Shown piece after piece: positions 34,657 through 42,631 of a stretch of 64,000 nucleotides of DNA; the first letter of the stretch is position 1; every line of letters starts with the position of its first letter. Position numbers and translations under genes: made by a program. The notes below the pieces were generated by a model. It did not search any database. It was not told the origin of the DNA and saw only the letters and a list, made by a program, of their open reading frames with translations. This DNA is from JACCZX01 sp963801035 (lineage in GTDB: Bacteria; Pseudomonadota; Gammaproteobacteria; Burkholderiales; Burkholderiaceae_F): the NCBI GenBank assembly GCA_963801035.1, contig CAWDDF010000003.1, positions 310,001 to 374,000 on the forward strand, read 5' to 3'.

Positions 34657-36033
34657 ATGCTTGATCAGCTGACTACCCGACTTGCCCGCGTCGTGAAGAC
34701 GATGCGTGGCGAGGCACGTTTGACCGAGGAAAATACGCAGGCGATGCTGCGCGAGGTGCGCGTCGCGTTGCTCGAGGCCGATGTCGCACTGCCGGTCGTG
34801 CGCGATTTCATCGGCAACATCAAGGAAAAGGCGGTTGGCGAAGAGGTGGTCGGCAGCTTGACGCCGGGCCAGGCACTGGTCGGTGTCGTGCAGCGCGAGC
34901 TGACCACGTTGATGGGAGGCGACCTCGACGACAAGCAGCGCCAACTTAATCTTGCGACACAACCGCCGGCCGTAATCCTGCTTGCGGGCTTGCAGGGTGC
35001 CGGTAAGACCACAACCGCAGGCAAGCTGGCGCGCTGGCTGAAAACCGAGCGCAACAAGAAAGTTCTGGCGGTATCGACCGACGTCTACCGGCCGGCTGCA
35101 ATCGAACAACTCAAAATGGTCGCCGAGCAGGCGGGCGCTGAGTTCTTCAGGTCCGCGGTTGACGACGCGCCAAGCGATATTGCCGTGCGCGCGATCGATC
35201 ACGCCAAGCGGCACTACTTCGACGTGCTGATCGTCGACACGGCAGGCCGGCTCGCGATCGACGAAGCGATGATGCAGGAAGTCGCAATGCTCGAAGCCCG
35301 GTTGAAACCGATCGAAACGCTGTTCGTTGTCGACGCAATGCTGGGGCAGGACGCGGTTAATACTGCCAAGGTCTTTGCCGATCGCCTGCCGCTGACCGGC
35401 GTCATATTGACGAAGCTCGACGGCGATTCGCGCGGTGGCGCAGCGTTGTCGGTTCGGCAAGTGACAGGCAAGCCGATCAAGTTTGTTGGCGTCGGTGAAA
35501 AGCTCGATGGTCTCGAATTGTTCTCGCCCGATCGAATGGCGAGCCGCATTCTTGGCATGGGCGACATCGTCTCATTGGTCGAAGACGTCAAGAAATCGGT
35601 CGACCAGGAAAGCGCGCAGAAATTTGCCAAGCGCATGCAATCGGGCGAGCGGTTTGATCTGAATGACTTCAAGGAGCAGATCGTTCAGATGCGCAAGATG
35701 GGCGGACTGTCCGGCATGCTCGACAAACTTCCTGCTCAGCTCGCCGAAGCAGCCGGCCAAGTGAACGCGGATGTGCAGGAAAAACAGATCCGTCGCACCG
35801 AAGGCATCATTAATTCGATGACCGCCGCGGAGCGTGCAAAACCCGAGTTGATCAAAGCTTCACGCAAGCGCCGCATCGCAGCCGGAGCCGGTGTTCCCGT
35901 GCAGGAAGTGAATCGAATGCTGAAGCAGTTCGATCAGATGCAGTTAATGATGAAGCAGATGAAGAAGGGTGGACTGGCGAAGATGATGCGCGGGCTCGGT
36001 GCGCTGAAAGGCATGCCCGGGATGCCTCGTTAG
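34657..36033 (+). CDS. ffh: Signal recognition particle protein Ffh
   Basis: A 458-residue SRP54 GTPase that binds signal sequences emerging from the ribosome and, with 4.5S RNA and FtsY, targets membrane proteins. N domain at 1-90, G domain with GLQGAGKTTTAGKLA, VDTAGRLAIDEAMMQE, TKLDGDSRGG and GVGEKLDGLELF, then the methionine-rich M domain (about 300-458; QMQLMMKQMKKGGLAKMMRG). It is divergent from the CcsA-like gene with only 69 bp between starts. The structured repeat element copy A begins about 12 bp after its stop. Confidence 0.97.
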   Translation: MLDQLTTRLARVVKTMRGEARLTEENTQAMLREVRVALLEADVALPVVRDFIGNIKEKAVGEEVVGSLTPGQALVGVVQRELTTLMGGDLDDKQRQLNLATQPPAVILLAGLQGAGKTTTAGKLARWLKTERNKKVLAVSTDVYRPAAIEQLKMVAEQAGAEFFRSAVDDAPSDIAVRAIDHAKRHYFDVLIVDTAGRLAIDEAMMQEVAMLEARLKPIETLFVVDAMLGQDAVNTAKVFADRLPLTGVILTKLDGDSRGGAALSVRQVTGKPIKFVGVGEKLDGLELFSPDRMASRILGMGDIVSLVEDVKKSVDQESAQKFAKRMQSGERFDLNDFKEQIVQMRKMGGLSGMLDKLPAQLAEAAGQVNADVQEKQIRRTEGIINSMTAAERAKPELIKASRKRRIAAGAGVPVQEVNRMLKQFDQMQLMMKQMKKGGLAKMMRGLGALKGMPGMPR

Positions 36034-36490
36034 TGTCGAGGCGCGCGCAAGCGTTTGGCGTCGAGGCGCGCAAGCGTTTGGTGTCGCCCGCGCTGCCTGA
36101 GTCGTCGGGGTCTTCGACCCTGCTCTGCGGTACTCGCCGAGCCGGCGCAAAACAGGGCTAAAGCGCTGTTTTGCTCAAAGGCCCCGGCCCGGCTCCGCTC
36201 CTCGACGACGCCCAAGGCAGCGCCGCGACGCCAAACGCTTGCGCCGGCACCATTCTCTTGGGTTGGGGTAAAAAGAAAAACATCTCGATGCGAGGCAATA
36301 TCGCGACAGCAGCGGCTGGCGCAGATGCGTCGCCTTTTCGTCGTCGCCCGAGGAGCGGAGCAACGCCGGGGTGTTTAAGCAAAAAAGCGCTTTAGCCCTT
36401 TTTTGCGCCGGCGTTGTGAGTACCGCAGCGGTCGGCACTTTAGTGCCCGACGACGTAGGCGGCGCAGCTGCGCCAGCCGCTGCTGCATGT
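36034..36490. repeat. Structured intergenic repeat element, copy A (two inverted hairpin modules)
   Basis: Lies between the convergent ffh and transglycosylase genes and is about 95% identical (by eye) to the inverted copy B at 55676-56090. Module 1 (36045-36244) is bounded by perfect 19-bp inverted arms GCGCAAGCGTTTGGCGTCG (36045-36063 and 36226-36244); its core hairpin at 36147-36174 is GCAAAACAG / CTGTTTTGC. Module 2 (36307-36485) is bounded by perfect 18-bp arms CAGCAGCGGCTGGCGCAG; its core hairpin at 36379-36406 is GCAAAAAAG / CTTTTTTGC. The two cores are homologous but in opposite orientation. The left arm of module 1 is partly duplicated (36068-36087). Reading frames through it are not credible genes. 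It may act as a two-way terminator. Confidence 0.85.
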
Positions 36491-36515
36491 GCTGGTCCAA
36501 TTTCGCCGAATGAAT

Positions 36516-37190
36516 CTAGCCAATACGCGCGTTAGGTACCGGCTGCTCACTTGGCTTCGGCTCATAGGTCCAGCGACTTCGCCAGGCCGACAGGATGGAA
36601 TCTGGATAGGCGGCACGCCCGCGGCTGCCGTTGTACCGACCGAGCGCCATGAACAAGTCGCCTCGCTCCATGTCGAGGTAATGGCGCAGAATGACCGTGC
36701 CGTATCGCAGGTTGGTCGCCATCGAAAAAAGATGACGCGATTCGCCGTCGCCGATGACGCGCGTCCAAAAAGGCATCACCTGCATCAACCCGCGCGCTCC
36801 CGCGATCGAGATCGCGTACTTGCGAAAGTTGCTCTCGATCTGAATCAGCGCAAGTACGAGCTGCCGATCGAGGCCGGCGCGCTTGGCCTCGTAGTCAAGC
36901 GTCTTCAGGAATTCGACGCGCGCCGCGTAGTCGCCCACTTTGTTGCCGAGCCGCTCTGACATCTCGCCGACCCATGCCAGATACGCAATGCGCTCCTCGA
37001 TTTTGTCAAAGCGCCTCGCCGGCGGGCGGGCGTCAGCGATCTGAGCTGCCAGCGCTGCTCTGACGGCGTCGGCCATCGGCTCGTACTGCTGTGCCCCGGC
37101 GTGCACCGTAGACGGCATCAGCAATGGCACGGCGACCGTCGCGCCGCCTGCTATTAGCAATCGCCGACGCGAGACGTCAGTTGATCGCAT
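36516..37190 (-). CDS. Lytic transglycosylase with Tat-like signal
   Basis: A 224-residue SLT-family protein. The N-terminus RSTDVSRRRLLIAGGATVAV has a twin-arginine followed by a hydrophobic stretch and a likely cleavage after VHAGA, so export by the Tat route is plausible. The catalytic domain shows VLALIQIESNFRKYAISIAG with the Glu-Ser pair, GARGLMQVMPFW, and RYNGSRGRAAYPDSIL. It degrades peptidoglycan from the periplasmic side. Its start overlaps the proS stop by 14 bp in the same direction, a pairing common in betaproteobacteria. Confidence 0.9.
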   Translation of the reverse strand: MRSTDVSRRRLLIAGGATVAVPLLMPSTVHAGAQQYEPMADAVRAALAAQIADARPPARRFDKIEERIAYLAWVGEMSERLGNKVGDYAARVEFLKTLDYEAKRAGLDRQLVLALIQIESNFRKYAISIAGARGLMQVMPFWTRVIGDGESRHLFSMATNLRYGTVILRHYLDMERGDLFMALGRYNGSRGRAAYPDSILSAWRSRWTYEPKPSEQPVPNARIG

Positions 37191-38916
37191 TGGGAATGTC
37201 CAACTGCGCTCGCACGAACGTAAACGCTTCTGAAATGGGAACGGGTGTCGTCTGCATCGAGCGGCGATTCACGTACTCGACATTCCCTTCCTTGAGGCTG
37301 CGCTCGCCGATCGTGATCCGGTGCGGAATACCGATCAGCTCCATCTCGGCAAACATCACACCCGGTCGTTCGTCGCGATCGTCGAGCAGCACGTCGACGC
37401 CCGACGATTGCAGTTGCGCATAGAGTTGCTCGGCAACTTGCCGCACTTGTTCAGATTTACCGTAACCCAGCGGAGTCAACGCGACCGTAAACGGCGCGAT
37501 CGCATCGGGCCACACGATGCCTTTGTCATCATGATTCTGCTCGATCGCTGCGCCCAACAGCCGCGTAACGCCGATTCCATAGCACCCCATCAGCATTTGC
37601 TGCGACTTTCCGCTCTCGTCGGTGTAACGAAGATTCATGATCTGCGGATAGGGCAATCCGGAGAACACATGCCCGACCTCAATGCCGCGTTGAATAGCAA
37701 GAACGCCTTTGCCGTCAGGCGACGGATCACCTGCCACGACGCTGCGCACATCTGCAACGATTGGCTCGGCGAGATCGCGGCCCCAGTTGACACCGGTGTA
37801 GTGGAAATCCTGTTCATTGGCCCCGCTAACGAAATCGCTCATGTTGGCGACCGTTCGATCTGCCACGACGGTGACGGGTTTCACTGTCCCAATCGGTCCG
37901 AGGTAACCCGGTTTGCATCCGAAGTGTTGCAGGATCTCAGCTTCGGTCGCAAAGCGAAATCCACCATTTAACCCAGCCACTTTGCTGACCTTGACCTCGT
38001 TTAGCTCGTGGTCGCCGCGAATAAGCACGAGCCAGATAGCGGTACCGGATGTCGCATCGTCTACCGCGAGCACGATCGACTTGACAGTGCGGCTCAGCGG
38101 AATCCCGAGCAACTCAGCCACGTCTTCGCACTTCTCCTTGCCAGGAGTTGGGGTCTTGCGCAGTTCTTCGGCGGGTGCCAGCCGTTTGTCAATCAGCGGC
38201 AGTGCCTCCGCCATTTCGACATTGGCGGCGTAGTCGGAGGTAGGGCAATAGGCAATTGCATCCTCGCCCGTGTCCGCGATGACCTGGAATTCGTGGCTCG
38301 CGGTGCCGCCGATCGTGCCGGTATCCGCAGCCACTGCTCGAAACTTCAACCCCATGCGCTGGAAAATTCGCACATACGCGTCGTACATGGCCTGATAACT
38401 TCGCCGGGCACCTGCTTCATCGCGATCGAACGAGTACGCGTCCTTCATCGTGAACTCGCGTCCACGCATTACACCGAAACGCGGCCGCCGCTCATCGCGA
38501 AATTTGGTCTGGATGTGATAAAAATTAACTGGAAGCTGTTTGTAGCTACCGATGAGCTCGCGAGCTATATCGGCGATTACTTCCTCGCTGGTTGGCTGCA
38601 CGATGAAATCGCGTTCGTGGCGGTCTTTCAGCCGCAACAGTTCCGGGCCCATTTTCTGCCACCGCCCTGATTCGACCCAGAGTTCCGCAGGCTGGATGAT
38701 CGGCATCAGTAATTCCACCGCGCCGGCGCGGTTCATCTCTTCGCGAATGATTGCCTCGATCTTTCGAATCGAACGCAGCGCGATGGGCATGTACGTGTAG
38801 ATGCCGGCAGCCAGCCGCCGAATCATTCCCGCGCGCAGCATCAGCGAATGGCTGAGCACTTCGGCATCGGCTGGCGCTTCTTTAAGTGTTGAAATGAAAA
38901 ACTGGCGCGCGCGCAT
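37177..38916 (-). CDS. proS: Prolyl-tRNA synthetase (bacterial type with editing domain)
   Basis: A 579-residue class II synthetase charging tRNA-Pro. Motif 1 (GAVELLMPIIQPAELW), motif 2 (FRDERRPRFGVMRGREFTMKD) and motif 3 (GCYGIGVTRLLGA) are visible; the insertion between motifs 2 and 3 (about 230-395, including SRTVKSIVLAVDD and KVAGLNGGFRFATEAEIL) is the YbaK-like editing domain that clears Ala-tRNA-Pro. The C-terminal anticodon-binding domain begins near 470 (FTVALTPLGYGKSEQ). The transglycosylase gene overlaps its end by 14 bp. A tRNA-Pro gene, one of its substrates, lies at 43.7 kb. Confidence 0.96.
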   Translation of the reverse strand: MRARQFFISTLKEAPADAEVLSHSLMLRAGMIRRLAAGIYTYMPIALRSIRKIEAIIREEMNRAGAVELLMPIIQPAELWVESGRWQKMGPELLRLKDRHERDFIVQPTSEEVIADIARELIGSYKQLPVNFYHIQTKFRDERRPRFGVMRGREFTMKDAYSFDRDEAGARRSYQAMYDAYVRIFQRMGLKFRAVAADTGTIGGTASHEFQVIADTGEDAIAYCPTSDYAANVEMAEALPLIDKRLAPAEELRKTPTPGKEKCEDVAELLGIPLSRTVKSIVLAVDDATSGTAIWLVLIRGDHELNEVKVSKVAGLNGGFRFATEAEILQHFGCKPGYLGPIGTVKPVTVVADRTVANMSDFVSGANEQDFHYTGVNWGRDLAEPIVADVRSVVAGDPSPDGKGVLAIQRGIEVGHVFSGLPYPQIMNLRYTDESGKSQQMLMGCYGIGVTRLLGAAIEQNHDDKGIVWPDAIAPFTVALTPLGYGKSEQVRQVAEQLYAQLQSSGVDVLLDDRDERPGVMFAEMELIGIPHRITIGERSLKEGNVEYVNRRSMQTTPVPISEAFTFVRAQLDIPNAIN

Positions 38917-38953
38917 CGCGTAGCTGCGTAGTGAGCTAATGCTTATCTGTCCC

Positions 38954-38959
38954 TATAAT
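38954..38959 (+). promoter_or_regulatory. -10 element upstream of rppH
   Basis: A perfect TATAAT 31 bp before the rppH ATG, in the gap divergent from proS. No good -35 is present at standard spacing, which lowers confidence. Confidence 0.4.
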
Positions 38960-38989
38960 CAAACAAATAGTAAAGGTTCAGAGGTTGGC

Positions 38990-39571
38990 ATGCTGGACAA
39001 GGACGGGTATCGCCCGAACGTCGGCATCATCCTGCTCAACAGTCGCAATGAGGTTTTTTGGGGCAAGCGCGTCAAACAGCATTCTTGGCAGTTCCCGCAG
39101 GGTGGGATCAAGTACGGCGAGTCGCCCGAGCAAGCGATGTATCGCGAGCTCGGCGAAGAAATTGGTTTAGCTGGCGATCATGTGAAGCTGGTCGGCCGCA
39201 CACGCGAGTGGCTACGCTACGACGTGCCCGATCAATGGATACGTCGCGAGCTGCGAGGCAACTACCGAGGGCAAAAGCAGATCTGGTTTCTGCTCCGGCT
39301 CGTTGCACGTGACTGTGACGTTCGACTTCGAGCCAGCGCGCATCCGGAGTTCGATGCGTGGCGCTGGCACGACTACTGGGTGCCGCTTGACGCGGTCATC
39401 GAGTTCAAGCGCGAGGTCTATCAGCAGGCGCTCCTCGAGTTGTCGCGCTTTGTGTTCAAACCTGTTCGAGGCAATGTAAAGCCCGGACGCGGACTCTCCA
39501 CTACCGTTCAAAAGACTTCGACAAATCTTGCTTCGGGCATCTCAACGGAAGAGCCAGGCGAGGCTGCATGA
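38990..39571 (+). CDS. rppH: RNA pyrophosphohydrolase
   Basis: A 193-residue Nudix hydrolase that removes pyrophosphate from triphosphorylated mRNA 5' ends, opening them to decay. It begins MLDKDGYRPNVGIILLN, nearly invariant in RppH, and carries the Nudix box GGIKYGESPEQAMYRELGEEIGL as G-x5-E-x7-REL-x-EE-x-G (residues about 38-60). The C-terminal 40 residues are variable. GAGGT precedes the ATG by about six bases, favouring 38990 over the in-frame 38939. It ends directly against the convergent proB stop with no gap. Confidence 0.93.
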   Translation: MLDKDGYRPNVGIILLNSRNEVFWGKRVKQHSWQFPQGGIKYGESPEQAMYRELGEEIGLAGDHVKLVGRTREWLRYDVPDQWIRRELRGNYRGQKQIWFLLRLVARDCDVRLRASAHPEFDAWRWHDYWVPLDAVIEFKREVYQQALLELSRFVFKPVRGNVKPGRGLSTTVQKTSTNLASGISTEEPGEAA

Positions 39572-40690
39572 CTAAGTCAGCACCAGATTGTCGCGGTGGA
39601 TCAGCTCGGGCTCTTCGATGAACCCCAGGATGGTTTCGATTTCTGCTGTGGGCTTGCGCGCAATCAGCCGGCTTTGCGCGCTCGAATAATTCACCAGGCC
39701 GCGCGCGACTTCACGTCCGTGATGATCGACGCACGCAACTACTTCACCTCGCTGGAATTCTCCGTTCACGCCCACCACACCGATGGGCAGCAGGCTTTTT
39801 CCGGCAGCGGTTAAAGCGCGTGCAGCGCCTTCGTCAAGGATCACCTGCCCCTTGCATTGCAGATGACCCGCTAGCCATTGCTTACGCGCCGTCAGAACTG
39901 CAGTGCCGGCGGTCAATTGCGTTCCGATCGCCTCGCCTCGCGCAAGCCGGATCAGAACGTCCGCCTCACGACTCGACGCAATAATCGTGTGCGCGCCGCT
40001 GCGGGCAGCACGCTTCGCTGCAAGTACCTTGGTTAACATACCGCCGCGCGCCGTCCCGCTTCCCGCGCCACCTGCGATTGATTCCAGCATCGGATCACCT
40101 GCAACTGCATCTCGAATAACGGTTGCACTCGCATCGCGACGTGGGTCGGCCGAGTAAAGGCCGGCCTGATCGGTCAGGATGACCAGCGCATCGGCCTCGA
40201 CAAGATTCGCAACGAGTGCGCCGAGCGTGTCGTTATCGCCAAACTTGATCTCATCGGTCGCAACCGTATCGTTTTCGTTGATCACCGGAACGACGCCAAG
40301 ACCAAGCAGGGTGAACAAAGTCGAGCGCGCATTCAGGTAGCGCGCACGATCCGCCAAATCAGTATGCGTTAAGAGCACTTGCGCGGTCTGCAATCCCCTC
40401 GCGCGAAAGCTTGCTTCGTAAGCCTGCGCAAGACCCATCTGCCCGACTGCAGCGGCAGCTTGCAACTCGTGCACCTCGTGCGGTCGCCGCTTCCATCCAA
40501 GCCGTTGCATACCCTCGACGATCGCGCCGCTCGAAACCAGCAGCACTTGCTTGCCCGCCCCATGCAGCGCGACGATTTGGCTCGCCCAGCTATCGATCAC
40601 CCCGTGATCGAGCCCTCGCCCCTCAGCGGTGACAGAGCTGCTGCCAATCTTGACAACGACACGGTGTGCATTGGCAATGACTGACGTCAC
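39572..40690 (-). CDS. proB: Glutamate 5-kinase
   Basis: A 372-residue enzyme that phosphorylates glutamate in the first step of proline synthesis. The amino-acid-kinase domain shows RVVVKIGSSSVTAEGRG, LLVSSGAI, VPVINENDTVATDEIKFGDND and GGAGSGTARGGMLTK; a C-terminal PUA domain begins near 280 (KGQVILDEGAARAL). It starts with a GTG that overlaps the obgE stop as GTGA. The obgE-proB pairing is common in betaproteobacteria. Proline usually inhibits the enzyme. Confidence 0.95.
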   Translation of the reverse strand: MTSVIANAHRVVVKIGSSSVTAEGRGLDHGVIDSWASQIVALHGAGKQVLLVSSGAIVEGMQRLGWKRRPHEVHELQAAAAVGQMGLAQAYEASFRARGLQTAQVLLTHTDLADRARYLNARSTLFTLLGLGVVPVINENDTVATDEIKFGDNDTLGALVANLVEADALVILTDQAGLYSADPRRDASATVIRDAVAGDPMLESIAGGAGSGTARGGMLTKVLAAKRAARSGAHTIIASSREADVLIRLARGEAIGTQLTAGTAVLTARKQWLAGHLQCKGQVILDEGAARALTAAGKSLLPIGVVGVNGEFQRGEVVACVDHHGREVARGLVNYSSAQSRLIARKPTAEIETILGFIEEPELIHRDNLVLT

Positions 40691-41781
40691 GCGTTGTCCT
40701 TAAGTTTCTCGGTCCCAGCACCGTTTTCGCTGAAACGCGCGTCGACATCGGCCTCGTCGTTTGAATGCTCCGCACGTTTAGCACCGAGGAATTGCGCCAC
40801 AGCCGACACCAACTCGCGACAACCTTCACCGGTCGCAGCGGATACCGCGAAGATCGGCGCCTTGGTTCGCAATCGCCGACGAAATTCGTATAACAGGGTC
40901 TCGCGTTCAGAGACCGGCATCAGATCAATCTTGTTGAGCACGAACCAGCGCGGCTTGCGATAGAGCTTTTCGTCATATTTGCGAAGCTCAGCGGCAATTG
41001 CTCGCGCACCTCGCACCACATCATTGCCCTCAGGCGGCATGCAATCGACGAGATGCAGCAGCAGGTCCGTTCGGCTTAAATGGCGAAGGAACTGATGGCC
41101 CAAACCGGCCCCTTCGGCAGCACCTTCTATCAGCCCGGGAATGTCGGCAATGACAAAGCTTTGCTCGGGACCGACGCGAACGACACCGAGATGCGGATGC
41201 AAAGTCGTAAACGGGTAGTCGGCTACTTTTGGCCGAGCATTCGAAACCGCCCGGATCAGTGTCGACTTGCCTGCGTTGGGCAAACCAAGCAATCCCACAT
41301 CGGCAAGTACACGTAATTCCATATTCAATTTTCGTCGCTCGCCCGGCTCGCCATTCGTAAATTGCCGTGGCGTGCGATTGATGCTGGATTTGAAATGCAG
41401 ATTACCGAGGCCGCCGCGGCCTCCCCGCGCCAGTAACGCGCGCTGGCCGTGCGCAATCATGTCGACGAGTTTTTCCCCGGTCTGAGCGTCGGTGATTACG
41501 GTGCCAACCGGCACTCGCAGGTTGATATCCGGCCCCGCTGCGCCATAACAATCGGCGCCACGCCCCTTTTCTCCGTTTTTTGCTTGATGTTTACGTGCGT
41601 ATCGGAAGTCGATCAATGTGTTGATGTTGCGGTCGGCCACCACCCACACGCTTCCCCCGCGGCCACCGTCGCCTCCATCCGGGCCTCCTTTGGGAATGAA
41701 CTTTTCCCGGCGGAACGAGGCGCAGCCATTCCCGCCGTCGCCGGCGACGATCTCAATCGTGGCTTCGTCGATGAACTTCAC
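40687..41781 (-). CDS. obgE: Obg-family GTPase
   Basis: A 364-residue ribosome-associated GTPase required for late 50S assembly. The glycine-rich OBG domain (1-160; GGDGGRGGSVWVVAD, GRGADCYGAAGPD) precedes the G domain with GLPNAGKSTLIRAVS, switch region DYPFTTLHPHLG, DIPGLIEGA and NKIDLM. The 30-residue C-terminal tail is acidic. It follows rpmA after an intrinsic terminator, so it may also rely on read-through. proB is coupled at its end. Confidence 0.96.
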   Translation of the reverse strand: MKFIDEATIEIVAGDGGNGCASFRREKFIPKGGPDGGDGGRGGSVWVVADRNINTLIDFRYARKHQAKNGEKGRGADCYGAAGPDINLRVPVGTVITDAQTGEKLVDMIAHGQRALLARGGRGGLGNLHFKSSINRTPRQFTNGEPGERRKLNMELRVLADVGLLGLPNAGKSTLIRAVSNARPKVADYPFTTLHPHLGVVRVGPEQSFVIADIPGLIEGAAEGAGLGHQFLRHLSRTDLLLHLVDCMPPEGNDVVRGARAIAAELRKYDEKLYRKPRWFVLNKIDLMPVSERETLLYEFRRRLRTKAPIFAVSAATGEGCRELVSAVAQFLGAKRAEHSNDEADVDARFSENGAGTEKLKDNA

Positions 41782-41808
41782 ACTAATTCCAATTGCTCAC
41801 CGGAAAAC

Positions 41809-41836
41809 AAAAAAGCCCCGCCGCGAACGGCAGGGC
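41809..41836 (-). terminator. Intrinsic terminator between rpmA and obgE
   Basis: On the minus strand, stem GCCCTGCCG / CGGCGGGGC (one G-T pair) closed by a TTCG tetraloop and followed by six T residues. It lies 32 bp after the rpmA stop and should end or attenuate the rplU-rpmA transcript before obgE. Confidence 0.88.
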
Positions 41837-41868
41837 CTTCATATTTGACGCCGAGATGCCAGCGACAG

Positions 41869-42138
41869 TTAGGCTGCGGCCGTTTCGGGTTGCACCCTGA
41901 CGATACGGCGGCTCTTGGCACCGCCGATGCCGAACTGCACCGTCCCATTTACCAACGAAAACAATGTGTGGTCCCGTCCCATACCTACATTGTCACCCGG
42001 ATGAAATTGCGTTCCGCGCTGCCGAACAATAATCGCGCCCGCTGTAATGGCCTGGTTACCGTAAACCTTGACGCCGAGTCGCTTGGACTGCGAGTCGCGA
42101 CCATTGCGTGACGAGCCGCCCGCTTTTTTGTGTGCCAT
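41869..42138 (-). CDS. rpmA: 50S ribosomal protein L27
   Basis: An 89-residue L27, located near the peptidyl transferase centre. It begins MAHKKAGGSSRNGRDSQSKR, the family's start, followed by LGVKVYGNQ and IVRQRGTQFHPGDNVGMG. Length is normal. It follows rplU by 64 bp and precedes a strong terminator, the classic rplU-rpmA pair. Confidence 0.97.
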   Translation of the reverse strand: MAHKKAGGSSRNGRDSQSKRLGVKVYGNQAITAGAIIVRQRGTQFHPGDNVGMGRDHTLFSLVNGTVQFGIGGAKSRRIVRVQPETAAA

Positions 42139-42202
42139 ATTAGAACCCTAGGGAAGCCGGCCCGCGCTGCGGTCCGGCGACGAAATTTTCTGTTAAGCCT
42201 AC

Positions 42203-42511
42203 CTACCCAATGCTATCAATGCGCAACTCGGTGTAATTCTGACGATGCCCACCGTGCTTTTGGAAATGCTTCCGGCGCTGCATCTTGAATATCGTCACCT
42301 TGTCATGGCGCCCGTGACTCAACACCGTTGCCATCACAGCAGCACCCGAAACAAACGGCGCCCCAAAGCGCAGCTGGTCGCCGTCTGCGATGGTCAGTAC
42401 GTCAGTAAGCTTAAGTTGCTGGCCGACGTCACCCGCGACGGATTCCACCTTGACAGTGTCGCCGGCGGCCACCCGGTACTGCTTGCCGCCCGATTTAATA
42501 ACTGCGTACAT
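42203..42511 (-). CDS. rplU: 50S ribosomal protein L21
   Basis: A 102-residue L21. The ATG at 42511 gives MYAVIKSGGKQYRVAAGDTV, the family start, and GGGGG lies upstream at usable spacing; five extra codons upstream are discounted. The C-terminal FKMQRRKHFQKHGGHRQNYT is the rRNA-binding signature. The promoter at 42562-42590 should drive rplU-rpmA. Confidence 0.96.
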   Translation of the reverse strand: MYAVIKSGGKQYRVAAGDTVKVESVAGDVGQQLKLTDVLTIADGDQLRFGAPFVSGAAVMATVLSHGRHDKVTIFKMQRRKHFQKHGGHRQNYTELRIDSIG

Positions 42512-42561
42512 CAGAACCCCCAACACGCCGGAAGAAAGCGTCGACCGGCGAAAAGCCGCGG

Positions 42562-42590
42562 ATTATCTCTCGGCGGGCGACTTGCGTCAA
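42562..42590 (-). promoter_or_regulatory. Sigma70 promoter of rplU-rpmA
   Basis: On the minus strand TTGACG (42590-42585), a 17-bp spacer, and GATAAT (42567-42562), each matching five of six consensus bases. Predicted transcription start near 42555 gives a leader of about 44 nt before the rplU ATG. Confidence 0.72.
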
Positions 42591-42619
42591 ACCACCTGGG
42601 AGCCTCGGTTCCTGACACC

Positions 42620-42625
42620 TATAAT
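42620..42625 (+). promoter_or_regulatory. -10 element abutting the ispB start
   Basis: A perfect TATAAT whose last base is six bases before the ispB ATG. If used, the transcript would begin at or next to the A of the start codon. No convincing -35 lies at 16-18 bp. Confidence 0.4.
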
Positions 42626-42631
42626 CAATGG

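Noticed and set aside
36155..36440. Open reading frames in repeat copy A whose peptides resemble those in copy B (for example MLKHPGVAPLLGRRRKG against MLKDPGVAPLLGRRLKG)
   Set aside because: The likeness follows from DNA identity of the repeat. Stem changes are compensatory at base-pair level rather than synonymous, no ribosome binding site is present, and several frames on both strands are equally open.
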